From Bradyrhizobium sp. SZCCT0231 (lineage in GTDB: Bacteria > Pseudomonadota > Alphaproteobacteria > Rhizobiales > Xanthobacteraceae): a stretch of 64,000 bases of DNA. The notes under the pieces are model-generated. The model was not told the DNA's origin and searched no databases. It was given only the letters and a program-made list of their open reading frames with translations. The DNA lies in NCBI RefSeq assembly GCF_018130245.1, contig NZ_JAFCKP010000015.1, forward strand, positions 62,001 through 126,000. Reading direction: 5' to 3'. Below are positions 44,507 through 54,949 of this stretch, piece after piece; position 1 is the stretch's first letter; the number at the start of each line of letters is the position of its first letter. The translations under genes and the position numbers were made by a program.

Positions 44507-46306
44507 TTGTCTCAGAGGATCGAGGACTATGCGCTGATCGGCGATTGCGAGACCGCGGCGCTGGTCGGGCGCAACGGCTCGATCGACTGGCTGTGCTGGC
44601 CTGCCTTCGATTCCGACGCCTGCTTTGCCGCCATCCTCGGTACCCACAGGAACGGCCGCTGGCTGATCGCGCCGAGCGAGAACGCGACCCGAATCTCGCG
44701 GCGCTATCTCGGCAATACCCTCATCCTCGAAACGCGTTTTGAGACGAGTAGCGGCACCGTCGCGCTGATCGACTTCATGCCGCCGCGCGGCAAGGCCTCG
44801 GACATCGTGCGGATGGTCCGAGGCGTCAGCGGCATCGTGAAGATGCGGATGGAGCTCGTCATCCGCTTCGGCTTCGGCGCCGACATTCCCTGGGTGCGGC
44901 GGCTGGATCATTCGCTGCTGGCAATCTGCGGCCAGGACATGACGGTGCTGCGAACACCCGTAAAGACCCACGGCGAGGACCTGACGACGATCGCCGAATT
45001 CGACGTCGGGGCGGGCGAGACCGTACCCTTCGTGCTGACTTACGGCCCCTCGCATCTCGAGCCGCCCGGACCGATCGATCCGGAGGCCGCTTTCCGGGAA
45101 ACCGAGAAATTCTGGCAGGACTGGTGCGGCCATTGCACCCGCGACGGCGGCTATCAAGACCTCGTCTTGCGTTCGCTGATCACGCTGAAGGCGCTGACCT
45201 TTGCTCCGACCGGCGGCATCGTCGCGGCACCCACCACATCCTTGCCGGAAAAGCTCGGGGGAAGCAGGAACTGGGACTACCGCTTCTGCTGGCTGCGCGA
45301 CGCCACCTTCACGCTGCTGGCGCTGATGAACTCGGGCTACACCGAGGAAGCCGCGGCCTGGCACAATTGGCTGCTGCGCGCGGCCGCCGGCTCGCCGGCG
45401 AACATGCAAATCATGTACGGCATCTGGGGCCAGCGACGGCTGCTCGAATGGGAAGCGGGCTGGCTCAGGGGCTACGAGGGCGCGCGGCCGGTGCGCATCG
45501 GCAACGCCGCGCACGCGCAGCTCCAGCTCGACGTCTACGGCGAGTTGATCGATGCCTTCCACCAGTCGCGCATGGCCAGGCTCAAGCTCGACGAGCAGAG
45601 CTGGGCGCTGGAATGCGCCGTGCTCAATCATCTGGCCGAGGTCTGGGACCGGCCCGACCATGGCATCTGGGAGCGGCGCGGACAGCCCAAGCATTATGTC
45701 TTTTCCAAGGTGATGACCTGGGTCGCCTTCGACCGCGGCATCAAGAGCGCCGAGACGTTTGGCTTCAAGGCGCCGCTGCTGCATTGGCGCGCCTTACGCG
45801 AAGCCATTCATCGCGACGTCTGCAACAAGGGGTTTGACGCGGAGGCGGGCGCCTTCGTCGAATCCTATGGCTCAAAACTGCTCGATGCCAGCGTGCTGCT
45901 GCTGCCGGGGGTCGGCTTCCTGCCGCCATCGGATCCGCGCATCTGCGGCACCATCGCCGCCGTCGAGAAGCGCCTGATGCGCGACGGTTTCGTGCTGCGG
46001 CACGATCCGCGCGAGCTGCCTGCCGGGCAGCCGCCGCTCGAAGGTGCGTTCCTCGCCTGCAGCCTCTGGCTGGCAGACGCCTATGTGCTGTCGGGCAATC
46101 TCGACAAGGCGCAAGGATTGTTCGATCGCGTGGTCGGCATCGCGAACGATGTCGGGCTATTCGCCGAGGAATACGATTCCGTGGCCGGTCGCCAGACCGG
46201 CAACTTCCCGCAGGCGCTGACCCACATCGCGCTGATCAACACGGCACATAATTTGTCGGCAGCAAGGCTGCGCAGCGAGAAGCCGGCGATGCAGCGGTCG
46301 CAGTAG
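44507..46306 (+). CDS. GH15 glucoamylase/trehalase-like glycoside hydrolase
   Basis: 599-residue family-15 hydrolase, cytoplasmic (no signal). It begins IEDYALIGDCETAALVGRNGSIDWLCWP, the usual N-terminal domain. The (alpha/alpha)6 barrel has GIVAAPTTSLPEKLGGSRNWDYRFCWLRDAT, where the substrate subsites lie, LLPGVGFLPPSDPR, and GLFAEEYDS with the probable catalytic Glu. Some bacterial members are trehalases, others glucoamylases; either suits this island. The start is TTG 44507, fixed by the conserved N-terminus. Same transcript direction as malQ. Confidence 0.9.
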   Translation: MSQRIEDYALIGDCETAALVGRNGSIDWLCWPAFDSDACFAAILGTHRNGRWLIAPSENATRISRRYLGNTLILETRFETSSGTVALIDFMPPRGKASDIVRMVRGVSGIVKMRMELVIRFGFGADIPWVRRLDHSLLAICGQDMTVLRTPVKTHGEDLTTIAEFDVGAGETVPFVLTYGPSHLEPPGPIDPEAAFRETEKFWQDWCGHCTRDGGYQDLVLRSLITLKALTFAPTGGIVAAPTTSLPEKLGGSRNWDYRFCWLRDATFTLLALMNSGYTEEAAAWHNWLLRAAAGSPANMQIMYGIWGQRRLLEWEAGWLRGYEGARPVRIGNAAHAQLQLDVYGELIDAFHQSRMARLKLDEQSWALECAVLNHLAEVWDRPDHGIWERRGQPKHYVFSKVMTWVAFDRGIKSAETFGFKAPLLHWRALREAIHRDVCNKGFDAEAGAFVESYGSKLLDASVLLLPGVGFLPPSDPRICGTIAAVEKRLMRDGFVLRHDPRELPAGQPPLEGAFLACSLWLADAYVLSGNLDKAQGLFDRVVGIANDVGLFAEEYDSVAGRQTGNFPQALTHIALINTAHNLSAARLRSEKPAMQRSQ

Positions 46307-46402
46307 TGACCGTGGGTATCGCAATCGCATCCAGAGCGGAGGTGCGCTCCCTCTCCCGCTTGCGGGGCAGGGCTATCGCATTTGAGAGCTTTTCCCTGCG
46401 GC

Positions 46403-46534
46403 CATCCTTCGAGACGCCCGCTTTAGGCGGGCTCCTCAGGATGAGGACGGAGTGCGTGGCTGCAGTTTCAACGGGCACTGACGCTGATTAGCCTCATCCT
46501 GAGGAGGCGTGTAAGCGCCGTCTCGAAGGACGAG
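46403..46534. repeat. Composite of two ccttcgag-type palindromic repeats
   Basis: The unit ccttcgagacgcccgc-ttta-gcggg...cctcagg (46403-46448) is the inverse of the repeat at 6631. A second, inverted partner (cctcatcctgaggagg...ctcgaaggacgagg, 46492-46534) follows. The 292-base gap between the GH15 gene and the HAD gene holds nothing else obvious. Confidence 0.6.
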
Positions 46535-46598
46535 GCGTGCGTGCAGGCCGCCGCCACGGGTCATATGCGATCGTTCCATCAACTCGATGCGATCCAGC

Positions 46599-47411
46599 TC
46601 AGCCGACCCCATTCCGCTTCAAGATCATCTCCATCGCCTCGGCGAAACCGTCCTGCTCGTTGCTCGCTGTGACATGCGTCGCCTCGTCCTTGACGTTGTC
46701 GGCGGCGTTGCCCATCGCGATCGAGGTGCCGCTGACGCGGAACATGGCGAGGTCGTTCTGCATGTCGCCGATGGTGGCAATGGCGTCCGTTGAGATGTCG
46801 AGGCGCCTGGCCATGGCCTCGACGAACGTGCCCTTGTCGAAGCCGGGCGGGGTGATGTCGAGATAGTAGGTCTGCGAACGCACTGCAGTGGCCTCGCGGC
46901 CGAGCGCCTCCTGCATCGCTTTCTCGCAGGCCGCGAGCCCCGCGGCATCGGCGCTGGCGCCGACGATCTTGCAGGCGCTCGACAGATACGGCGAGAAATC
47001 GGACACGATGGTGGGATCGGCGCGGATCGTGTGCTGCTCGTGGCCGACGTAGCTGCCGCTGGGATTGTCGATCAGCCATTGGTCGGTGGTGAACAGCCAG
47101 ATATCGGCGCCGTAGTCGCGGAGGATCTGTAAGGAGCGCTCGGCGGCGCCCGGCGGAATCAGGTGCTGCTCGACCGGCCTCATCTCGGGATCGACGATCG
47201 AGGAGCCGTTGAACGGGCCGACCGGCAGCCACAGCGCCAGCGGCTCGATCAGGAAGCGCATGCCGATCGCAGGGCGGCTGGACGTGATGGTGAAGCCGAT
47301 GCCGGCCTTGTGCAGCCGCTGCACCGCGGACGTCGCGCGCGCCGTCAGCGTCTTGTCCTTGGTCAGCAGCGTGCCGTCGACGTCGGACACCACGAGTGAA
47401 ATTTGCGTCAT
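46599..47411 (-). CDS. HAD-superfamily (Cof type) sugar-phosphate phosphatase
   Basis: 270-residue Cof/IIB HAD hydrolase. Motif I is VVSDVDGTLL with both Asp, motif II is TITSSRP, and motifs III/IV lie in FDKGTFVEAMARRL and ATIGDMQNDLAMFRVSG. The IIB cap domain lies between. It likely dephosphorylates a sugar phosphate or similar small molecule. Its ATG overlaps the gluconokinase stop (ATGA), placing it last in the sugar-phosphate operon. Confidence 0.88.
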   Translation of the reverse strand: MTQISLVVSDVDGTLLTKDKTLTARATSAVQRLHKAGIGFTITSSRPAIGMRFLIEPLALWLPVGPFNGSSIVDPEMRPVEQHLIPPGAAERSLQILRDYGADIWLFTTDQWLIDNPSGSYVGHEQHTIRADPTIVSDFSPYLSSACKIVGASADAAGLAACEKAMQEALGREATAVRSQTYYLDITPPGFDKGTFVEAMARRLDISTDAIATIGDMQNDLAMFRVSGTSIAMGNAADNVKDEATHVTASNEQDGFAEAMEMILKRNGVG

Positions 47412-47950
47412 GGCAGGACCTTCGGTATCGCACCGCTCAGCTTCAATTGGCGCACCACGCCGTCCACGATCGCTTCGACGGATTCGTCGATCGAGACGGT
47501 GACGACGTGCTCGCCCGCCTCCGGCGGTTCCAGCGTGTTGAACTGGCTCGTCAGCAGTCCGGGCGGCATGAAGTGTCCCTTGCGCTGCGCCAGCCGTTCG
47601 GCGATCAGCTCTTTCGTGCCCTTCAGGAAGACGAAGCGGACGTCGTCGCGACCGCGCAGCAGCACGTCGCGGTAGGCGTGCTTCAGCGCCGAGCAGGCGA
47701 TGATGACGTGCTCGCCGCGTCCGCACACGAGCGCGATCTCGTCGGCGATGGCGTTCAGCCAGGGCCAGCGGTCTTCGTCGGTGAGCGGATGGCCGGCCCG
47801 CATTTTCTCGACATTGCTGGCGGGATGAAAGCTGTCGCCGTCCTCGAACCGCCAGCCGAGCCGCTCGCCGAGTGCCTTCGCAACCGTGCTCTTGCCCGAA
47901 CCCGACACGCCCATCACGATCAATGCACAAGGTGCTTCAACGCGGCCCAC
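47408..47950 (-). CDS. gntK: Gluconokinase
   Basis: 180-residue GntK-type kinase making 6-phosphogluconate. The P-loop is IVMGVSGSGKSTVAKAL. Typical stretches are FEDGDSFHPASNVEKM, GHPLTDEDRWPWL, ALKHAYRDVLL and RKGHFMPPGLLTSQFNTLE. The GTG at 47950 has GGAGGAAATTC before it, inside the end of pgl, so the two overlap by 14 bases. It feeds gluconate into the pathway between Pgl and Gnd. Confidence 0.93.
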   Translation of the reverse strand: MGRVEAPCALIVMGVSGSGKSTVAKALGERLGWRFEDGDSFHPASNVEKMRAGHPLTDEDRWPWLNAIADEIALVCGRGEHVIIACSALKHAYRDVLLRGRDDVRFVFLKGTKELIAERLAQRKGHFMPPGLLTSQFNTLEPPEAGEHVVTVSIDESVEAIVDGVVRQLKLSGAIPKVLP

Positions 47951-48686
47951 GAATTTCCTCCGGAAGCGCGGCCTGATCGACCAGCCAGATGGTCTCACCA
48001 TTCGAGCGCGCGCGTAAGGCCGGCAGATTCTCGCCATTGAAGAGGCGCGTCAAGATCGGCCGCTTGTCGTGCCCGGCAATCTCGAACAGCATCTCCCGGC
48101 AGGAGGCCAGAACGGGCAGGGTGAGCGAGACCCGCGGCACGAACGGTGCGACATTGGCTTTGGCGACGCCGACGACCCAGCGTCGGGTCTCCTCGAGCTC
48201 GGGATAACCGGGAAACAGCGAGGCGGTGTGGCCGTCCGGCCCCGCGCCCATCAGAACGAGGTCGAACAGCGGGCGCCCCGGATCGAGCTGGTCCGCGCCA
48301 TAGAAGGCCTGCAGCTCGTGTGCATAGGCTCCCGCGCCGGCATCGGGATTGTCAGCCGTGGTGGGAATCGGGTGGATATGGCCGGCGGGCGCATGGCGGT
48401 CGAGAAACGCCGCGCGCGCGACCGCCATGTTGTTGAGGGGATCGCTTTCGGGCACGAAGCGCTCGTCGCCGATGAACCAGTGCACGCGGTCCCATGGAAT
48501 CCTGCCGCGCCAGGCATCGCTGCCGAGCAATTGATAGAGCTGCTTCGGACTGGAGCCGCCGGTGAGGCAGATCGCGATCCGTCCGGGATTGGCCGCGATC
48601 CGCGCCATCACCCGTTCGGCCGCGGCGCGGGCGAGAGCTTCGGCGTCGGCTTCGACGATCAGCTTCGGCTGTCCGGCCGCAATCAC
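47937..48686 (-). CDS. pgl: 6-phosphogluconolactonase
   Basis: 249-residue enzyme (DevB/Pgl type) hydrolysing 6-phosphogluconolactone. ICLTGGSSPKQLYQLL, VHWFIGDERFVPESDPLNN and LVLMGAGPDGHTASLFPG are diagnostic. The start is GTG overlapping the zwf stop (GTGA), so translation is coupled. Second step of the oxidative pentose-phosphate route. Confidence 0.95.
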   Translation of the reverse strand: MIAAGQPKLIVEADAEALARAAAERVMARIAANPGRIAICLTGGSSPKQLYQLLGSDAWRGRIPWDRVHWFIGDERFVPESDPLNNMAVARAAFLDRHAPAGHIHPIPTTADNPDAGAGAYAHELQAFYGADQLDPGRPLFDLVLMGAGPDGHTASLFPGYPELEETRRWVVGVAKANVAPFVPRVSLTLPVLASCREMLFEIAGHDKRPILTRLFNGENLPALRARSNGETIWLVDQAALPEEIRGPR

Positions 48687-50194
48687 GAGTATTTCCGCCA
48701 GCTTCGCCCATCGCGCCGCAGCAGCTCGTCGGCGCAGTTGGGGCCGTCGCTGCCGGCTTCATAGGTTTCGATGCCGTTGGTGCCGGCGCTCTTCCAGGCG
48801 TCCAGGAACGGCTGCACCGCCTGCCAGCCCGCCTCGACGCCGTCGGCGCGCTGGAACAGGATGTTGTCGCCGATCATGCAGTCGTAGATCAGCGTCTCGT
48901 AGCCGGTCGAGGGATCGGCCCGGAAATAGTCGCCGTAGCGGAACTTCATCTCGACGCCGTCGATCGTGACGCTTGGCCCCGGAATCTTGGCGTTGAACTG
49001 GAGCTCGATGGTCTCAGTGGGGGCGATGCCGATGGTGAGGAAGTTCTGCGACAGGCGGTCGACCGCCGTGCCTGAGAACATCGAGAGCGGCGCCTGCTTG
49101 AACTTGATCGCCACCTCGGTGCGCTTGTGCCCCAGCGCCTTGCCGGTGCGCAGATAGAACGGCACGCCGGCCCAGCGCCAATTGTCGATCATCAGCTTCA
49201 GCGCGACATAGGTTTCGGTGGTGCTGCCCGACTTGACGTCCGCGGTCTTGCGATAGTCCGGCATCTCCTCGTCGCCGATGCGGCCCGCGAGATATTGCGC
49301 GCGCACCGAGCTCCTCAGCGCTTCCTCCCGGCTCGGCCGCTGGATCGCCGTGAGCACCTCCGCCTTCTCCGAACGGACCGAATGGGCATCGAAACGGGTC
49401 GGCGGCTCCATGGCCACCAGCGACATCAGCTGGAACAGATGGTTCGGCACCATGTCGCGCAACGCGCCGGTGGCATCATAGAAGCCGCCGCGATGCCCGA
49501 CGCCGAGCTTCTCCTCGACCGTGATCTGGACGTGGTCGATGTGGTTGCGATTCCAGATCGGCTCGAACATGCCGTTGGCAAAGCGCAGCACCAGGATGTT
49601 CTGCACCGTCTCCTTGCCGAGATAGTGATCGATCCGGTAGATCTGGTGCTCCTCCATGATCTTCAAAAGTTCGGCGTTGAGCGCGCGCGCCGAGGCGAGG
49701 TCGGTGCCGAACGGTTTTTCGATCACCAGGCGCCGCCAGGTGCCGTTCTCCTTCGTCATGCCGGTGCGGCCGAGCTCGCGCGCGGTCGGCGCAAAGGCGG
49801 CGGGCGGCGTTGCCAGATAGAACAGGCGGTTGCCGCCGGTCTCCTGCGCGCATTCCAGCGAATCCAGATGCTCGCGCAGGCGGTCGAAGGAGGGCGGATC
49901 CTTTGCGTCGGCCTCGACGAAGGTCACGCATTCCAGCAGCTTCTTGGCGATGTCGTCGTCCACGGGCCGCGTCGCGAACTGACGCAGGCCCTTCAGCAGG
50001 CTGTCGCGCAGCTCATCATCCGATTGGCTCCTGCGGGCGACCCCGACGACGCAGAATTTTTCCGGCAACAGGTGCTCGGCCGCCAGATTGTAGAGCGAGG
50101 GCATCACCAGGCGATGGGTGAGGTCGCCGGTCACGCCAAAGATGACGAAGGCGCAATTTTCCGGCTTGCGCTTGGCTTGCGGGTCTTTTGTCAC
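48683..50194 (-). CDS. zwf: Glucose-6-phosphate 1-dehydrogenase
   Basis: 503-residue NADP-dependent enzyme, first step of the pentose-phosphate and Entner-Doudoroff routes. The N-terminal dinucleotide motif is FVIFGVTGDLTHR, followed by LVIEKPFGTDLASAR and the active-site RIDHYLGKETVQNIL (Asp-His). The C-terminal half carries SGSTTETYVALKL and VPFYLRTGKAL. GTG 50194 with GAAGG upstream is the chosen start; an open frame continues into gnd without support. Linked to pgl by GTGA. Confidence 0.96.
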   Translation of the reverse strand: MTKDPQAKRKPENCAFVIFGVTGDLTHRLVMPSLYNLAAEHLLPEKFCVVGVARRSQSDDELRDSLLKGLRQFATRPVDDDIAKKLLECVTFVEADAKDPPSFDRLREHLDSLECAQETGGNRLFYLATPPAAFAPTARELGRTGMTKENGTWRRLVIEKPFGTDLASARALNAELLKIMEEHQIYRIDHYLGKETVQNILVLRFANGMFEPIWNRNHIDHVQITVEEKLGVGHRGGFYDATGALRDMVPNHLFQLMSLVAMEPPTRFDAHSVRSEKAEVLTAIQRPSREEALRSSVRAQYLAGRIGDEEMPDYRKTADVKSGSTTETYVALKLMIDNWRWAGVPFYLRTGKALGHKRTEVAIKFKQAPLSMFSGTAVDRLSQNFLTIGIAPTETIELQFNAKIPGPSVTIDGVEMKFRYGDYFRADPSTGYETLIYDCMIGDNILFQRADGVEAGWQAVQPFLDAWKSAGTNGIETYEAGSDGPNCADELLRRDGRSWRKYS

Positions 50195-50223
50195 GAACTG
50201 TCGGCCTTCGCTTGGTCTACTCG

Positions 50224-51231
50224 TTACTTTGGTTTCGAAGCGCCCGGCTGCTTCGGCTCCTTGTGGCCGCCGAAACCCGCACGCATCGCGGAGAGAATTT
50301 TTTCGGCGAAGGTGTGTTCCTTGCGGGAACGGAAACGTGTGTAGAGCGCCGCGGTCAAGACTTCGGCCGGCACCGCCTCGTCGATCGCGGCGTTCACGGT
50401 CCAGCGACCTTCGCCGGAATCCTCGACGAAGCCGGAATATTCCGACAGAAGCGGGCTGTCGGCGAGTGCGGTCGAGGTGAGGTCGAGCAGCCAGGACGGG
50501 ATCACGCTGCCGCGCCGCCACACTTCGGCGATGTCGGCGAGATCGAAATCGTAGCGGTGATCTGCCGGCAGGGCCTCGATATTGGCATTCTTGAGAATGT
50601 CGAAACCTTCGGCGTAGGCCTGCATCAGGCCGTATTCGATGCCGTTGTGGATCATCTTGACGAAGTGACCGGCGCCCACGGGGCCGGCATGGATGTAGCC
50701 CTGCTCGATGCGGGGATCGCGCCCCTCGCGTCCTTCCGTACGTGGGATGTCGCCGGCGCCGGGCGCGAGCGCGGCGAAGATCGGATCGAGCCGGTCGACC
50801 ACCTGCTTCTCGCCGCCGATCATCATGCAATAGCCGCGGTCGAGGCCCCAGACGCCGCCGGAGGTTCCGACGTCGACATAATGGATGCCGCGCTCCTTCA
50901 GCGCCTTGCCGCGGCGGACGTCGTCCTGCCAGAACGTGTTGCCGCCGTCGATGATGACGTCGCCAGCCTGCATCACGCCAGCGATCGTCTCGATCGTGGT
51001 CTCGGTGATGCGCCCTGCCGGCAGCATCACCCAGGCCGTGCGTGGCCGCTCCAGCTTCGCGACGAACTCCTCCAGCGTCGCCGAGCCGACCGCGCCGTCT
51101 GCGGCAAGGCCGGCGACGGCCTTGGCGTCCTTGTCGTAGACCACGGTCGAATGGCCCTGGCGCATCAGGCGGCGAACGATGTTGCCGCCCATTCGGCCGA
51201 GGCCGATCATGCCGAGTTGCATCTGCATCAT
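50224..51231 (-). CDS. gnd: 6-phosphogluconate dehydrogenase, decarboxylating (short type)
   Basis: 335-residue member of the shorter GndA/YqeC group, making ribulose 5-phosphate. The Rossmann motif is [17 protein letters not shown]. Catalytic regions are [38 protein letters not shown] and [21 protein letters not shown] (Lys and Asn). A tail rich in Lys and Pro ends it. Four bases after tal-pgi and 29 before zwf. Confidence 0.95.
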   Translation of the reverse strand: MMQMQLGMIGLGRMGGNIVRRLMRQGHSTVVYDKDAKAVAGLAADGAVGSATLEEFVAKLERPRTAWVMLPAGRITETTIETIAGVMQAGDVIIDGGNTFWQDDVRRGKALKERGIHYVDVGTSGGVWGLDRGYCMMIGGEKQVVDRLDPIFAALAPGAGDIPRTEGREGRDPRIEQGYIHAGPVGAGHFVKMIHNGIEYGLMQAYAEGFDILKNANIEALPADHRYDFDLADIAEVWRRGSVIPSWLLDLTSTALADSPLLSEYSGFVEDSGEGRWTVNAAIDEAVPAEVLTAALYTRFRSRKEHTFAEKILSAMRAGFGGHKEPKQPGASKPK

Positions 51232-51235
51232 TCCC

Positions 51236-54085
51236 TTAGTTCAGCGCGTCGTTGAGCGCCGCGTTGAGGGCCAGAAGACCCTTCTTGAGCCCGCCCTTCA
51301 AGTGCACGCGCAGCGCACGCCGGCCCCGTTCGGTGAGCACGTCGAAATCGCCGCGCGCCTGCGCCGCCTTGATCACGCCGAAGCTGGCCTTCTGGCCCGG
51401 CACCGGCAGATCCTTGGCATCGTCGGCCGTGATCTGGAGGAACACGCCGCTGTCGGGCCCGCCCTTGTAGGCCTGTCCCGTCGAGTGCAGAAAGCGCGGT
51501 CCGAACTCGGCGCAGGTCGCGACATGCCGCTTCTCGCGCACCTCGAGCCGCATGGCCTGGAGCGCGTCGATCGTCGCCTTGTCACGCGCGATGTAGCCGA
51601 GCAGGGCGACATAGTCGCCATGGTTCGAGCGGGAGAGATGCGCCTTCAGCCAGGAGCTGAGATCGCCGTTGGCGCCGGCCGCGCGCAGCGCCGCCGCGTT
51701 GGCCTCGTCGGTGTAGAGATCGGCCTCATCCGTGCTGACCACCGGCTGCTCTTCCGGCAACGCGCCGGTCTTCTCGAACGCGGCGGTGAGCTCGCGGGTC
51801 TTGATCTTGGCCGCTTCCACGTCCGGCTGGTCGAACGGGTTGATGCCGAGGATCGAGCCCGCCACGGCCGTCGCCATCTCGAAGCGGAAGAACTCCTGGC
51901 CGAGATGGTCGACCGACTTCATGACGATGCGCACCACGGGATGGCCGGCCGCTTCGATGGCGGCAAGCTTGGAGTCGTGGGCGGCGTCCGCTTCGCCATC
52001 GATGCGGATGTCGATGAAGAAGCGATCGTTGCCGTAGACCGAGGGATCGCCCAGCGGCTCGCCCTCGATCGGGATCAGGCCCTTGCCCTCCTTGCCGGTT
52101 GATTCCGCGATGAGCTGCTCGGCCCAGGCGCCGAAATCGGCAATCTTCTTCGACGCCAGGATCGTCACCTTGTCGCGGCCTTCGAGCCCGGCGAGGCCCA
52201 TGGCAAGCCCGAGCTGCACGCCCGGGTTCTCGGATGGCGGCACGTCCGGCCCGCAGGAGCGGGCCATCGCGAGCGCATGCTTGACGAAGGTCTTGACGTC
52301 GATGCCCGCGGTCGCCGCCGGCACCAGACCGAACGGCGAGAGCACCGAATAGCGTCCGCCGATCGAGGGCTCGCCGTGGAAGATGCGGGCGTAGTTCAGC
52401 TTCTTTGCCGCCTTCTCCAGCGACGAGCCGGGATCGGTCACCGCGATGAAGCGATGGCCGGTCTTCACCTTGGTTCCGACCGCCTTGGCGACCTGCTCAT
52501 GGAAATAGTCCTTCATCGCGTTCGGCTCGGTGGTGCCGCCGGACTTGCTGGAGACGATGAACACGGTGTTGGCGATGTCGATCTTCCCTTCCATCGCCCG
52601 CACCTGCGCGGGATCGGTGGAATCAAGCACATGCAGCTTGGGGAAGCCGGGCTTCTTGCCAAAGGTCTCGGCCAGCACCTCGGGGCCCAGGCTCGATCCG
52701 CCCATGCCGAGCACGACGGCGTCGGAGAATTTCTGGCCCTTCACGCGGCCGGCATAATCCTCGTAGTCGGCAATGTCGGCCTTGGCGGCGCTGTCGAGCC
52801 AGCCGAGCCATTTGTCCTCGTCCGTGCCGGTCCACACTGACTTGTCGCGCTGCCAGAGCCTGCGGATCTTGGCTGAGGCGCGCCACTCCTCGGTGCTCTC
52901 AGCCACGGCCTTGCCGAGGCCATCGCCGAGCGAGAGAAACTGGCGGTCGAGCGCGGGCCCCAGCACGGTGGCACGCTTGTGCGCGACGGCGCCGTAGAGC
53001 TTGTCGGCGGCGTCGGCGAACAGCTTGACGCCGTCCTTGACCAGCTCCTCGGTGATCGCATCGAGGGAGATGCCGGAGCGCTCCAGCTCCTCCAGCACGC
53101 GCCTGGCGTCATCGACATCCTCTTCCAGGCTGTCGCGCGGCTTGCCGTGGTCGCGGAACGCATCCAGCGTCGCCGGCGGCATGGTGTTGATGGTGTCGGG
53201 GCCGATCAGCTCCTCGACATAGAGGACGTCGCTGTAGTCCTTGTTCTTGGTGCCGGTGGAGGCCCAAAGCATGCGCTGCGGCCTGGCGCCCTTGGCGGCG
53301 AGCTTCTGCCAGCGCGAACCTGTGAACAGGCGCTTGTAATCCTGGTAGGCGAGCTTGGCATTGGCGATCGCGACCTTGCCCTTCAGCGCGGCAAGCCGCT
53401 CCTTCTCCGACGGATCATTGGCGCGGGCGATCTTCTCGTCGAGCTGCTTGTCGACCGCCGAGTCGATCCGGCTGACGAAGAAGCTCGCCACGCTCGCGAC
53501 ATGCGACGGATCGCCGCCGCCGGCGACGTATTTCTCGAGGCCGGCGAGATAGGCTTCGGCGACCTCGAGATAGACCGCCTTCGAGAACAGCAGCGTGATG
53601 TTGATGCTGATGCCTTCGCCGATCAGCTGTTCGATCGCCGGCAGGCCTTCCGGCGTCGCCGGCACCTTCACCATCAGGTTCTTGCGACCCACGTCCTTCC
53701 ACAGCCGGCGCGCCTCGGCGACGGTGCCGGCGGTGTCCATCGCCAGATAGGGCGACACTTCCAGGCTGACGAAGCCGTCCTGGCCCTCGAGGCGATCATA
53801 GACCGGGCGCAGCACGTCGGCGGCATTCTGGATGTCCTCGATCGCGACCGCCTCGAACAGGTCGGCCACGGTCCGGTCGCCGCGCTTCAGCGCCTTGCCG
53901 ATCGAGGCGTCATATTCGTCGGAGCTGCCGATCGCCTTCTCGAAGATCGACGGATTGGAGGTGACGCCCTTGACGCCGTCGGTGTCGATCAGCCGCTTCA
54001 GGTCGCCCTTGGCGATGAAACCGCGAGCCAGGAAGTCCAGCCAGACGGCCTGTCCGTGCTTTTCCAGTTCTTTGACGGGATTCAT
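51236..54085 (-). CDS. tal-pgi: Bifunctional transaldolase / glucose-6-phosphate isomerase
   Basis: 949-residue fusion. The N-terminal transaldolase (residues 1 to about 370) has [14 protein letters not shown] and the Schiff-base lysine in [20 protein letters not shown]. The C-terminal phosphoglucose isomerase (about 400-949) has [45 protein letters not shown] and [13 protein letters not shown]. It joins non-oxidative pentose-phosphate and upper glycolytic exchange in one polypeptide. First gene of the sugar-phosphate operon, with no clear promoter seen in the 260 bases before it. Confidence 0.95.
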   Translation of the reverse strand: MNPVKELEKHGQAVWLDFLARGFIAKGDLKRLIDTDGVKGVTSNPSIFEKAIGSSDEYDASIGKALKRGDRTVADLFEAVAIEDIQNAADVLRPVYDRLEGQDGFVSLEVSPYLAMDTAGTVAEARRLWKDVGRKNLMVKVPATPEGLPAIEQLIGEGISINITLLFSKAVYLEVAEAYLAGLEKYVAGGGDPSHVASVASFFVSRIDSAVDKQLDEKIARANDPSEKERLAALKGKVAIANAKLAYQDYKRLFTGSRWQKLAAKGARPQRMLWASTGTKNKDYSDVLYVEELIGPDTINTMPPATLDAFRDHGKPRDSLEEDVDDARRVLEELERSGISLDAITEELVKDGVKLFADAADKLYGAVAHKRATVLGPALDRQFLSLGDGLGKAVAESTEEWRASAKIRRLWQRDKSVWTGTDEDKWLGWLDSAAKADIADYEDYAGRVKGQKFSDAVVLGMGGSSLGPEVLAETFGKKPGFPKLHVLDSTDPAQVRAMEGKIDIANTVFIVSSKSGGTTEPNAMKDYFHEQVAKAVGTKVKTGHRFIAVTDPGSSLEKAAKKLNYARIFHGEPSIGGRYSVLSPFGLVPAATAGIDVKTFVKHALAMARSCGPDVPPSENPGVQLGLAMGLAGLEGRDKVTILASKKIADFGAWAEQLIAESTGKEGKGLIPIEGEPLGDPSVYGNDRFFIDIRIDGEADAAHDSKLAAIEAAGHPVVRIVMKSVDHLGQEFFRFEMATAVAGSILGINPFDQPDVEAAKIKTRELTAAFEKTGALPEEQPVVSTDEADLYTDEANAAALRAAGANGDLSSWLKAHLSRSNHGDYVALLGYIARDKATIDALQAMRLEVREKRHVATCAEFGPRFLHSTGQAYKGGPDSGVFLQITADDAKDLPVPGQKASFGVIKAAQARGDFDVLTERGRRALRVHLKGGLKKGLLALNAALNDALN

Positions 54086-54348
54086 GATGCTTATTTATCT
54101 CCAAGCCTGCGGGCGAGGGGTTTCCGCGCCGGTCCTGACGCGCTATCCTGTAGCGTACATGCTACCGGGAGGGAACCAATCAGGGTCATACCCTCCAGTG
54201 TAACTCCGTCGCGATCATGGCGATCCAGGCGAGAGTGGCAGGTGTTGCGTAAAACTTGGCCGGAGAACGCGGCCGAAATCGCTTGGCGTGAAGTCGCTTT
54301 GCGTAGCGACAGCCGTCTCGCCCCGTCAGCCAGACGTGGCTGATCTGG

Positions 54349-54711
54349 ATGCTTCCCGCCGAGCGAGCAGCCGTGGTGGTCGTCACCCCCTACGGCATCC
54401 GCGATCTCCGCATCGGCAATGAATTTCTGCCGTGGGAGTCGATCGCGGAGATTTCGGCTGAAGAATACCGCGGCCACGAGACGATCGTGCTGACGCCGTC
54501 GCCGGCATTGCGCCGCCAGCTGTGCGCCATTCCCTCCCTGGCCCGGGGCGCGCAGGATGGTCGCATCGTCATCCGCTCGGAGGGCCTGGCGACCGATTTT
54601 GATACATTGCTGCACGCCTGTCGCGACTGCCACGCTGCCAGCAGCGCGCACACCGCATTGCAGCAGGAAGATGAACGCGGCCCCCAAAGCTTCGCCGTAC
54701 AAGTGTCATAA
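54349..54711 (+). CDS. Hypothetical protein, possibly N-terminally truncated
   Basis: Unrecognised, 120 residues. It begins abruptly in what reads like the end of a membrane helix (in-frame upstream codons give QTWLIW before MLPAERAAVVVV) and continues as a beta-rich domain, VTPYGIRDLRIGNEFLPWESIAEIS, resembling PH-like domains that usually follow one or two membrane helices. An in-frame TAG 15 codons upstream and no ribosome site suggest a lost 5' part. The tail is His/Cys-containing (LLHACRDCHAASS). Confidence 0.4.
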   Translation: MLPAERAAVVVVTPYGIRDLRIGNEFLPWESIAEISAEEYRGHETIVLTPSPALRRQLCAIPSLARGAQDGRIVIRSEGLATDFDTLLHACRDCHAASSAHTALQQEDERGPQSFAVQVS

Positions 54712-54949
54712 GTTCGCCGCGCCCGGATCGCTATGCTGCATTGCCGGATGGACACAGCCTCCGGGAATGCCCGGATGTTGCGACCAAGTGACATTTTCTG
54801 GAAATGAGCCAATATAGATAGAGATTCGCACAAATTACAGGCATGTGCCTGTTCGTAACTCATGGAGTGCCTACGTTGTGCGTTGCGTCGTGTTGGCACG
54901 CGGGTGTCCAATGATCGTCATGTGCTCACGCTGATTCGAAACGGCCTGA

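Noticed and set aside
50195-50830. N-terminal extension of zwf into gnd
   Set aside because: It would add about 210 residues unrelated to G6PDH, antisense-free but out of frame with gnd. GTG 50194 gives normal length.
54894-54912. Sigma-54-like TTGGCACG upstream of prkA
   Set aside because: The -12 position reads TGTC rather than TTGC, and an exact EcfG promoter lies closer to the gene.
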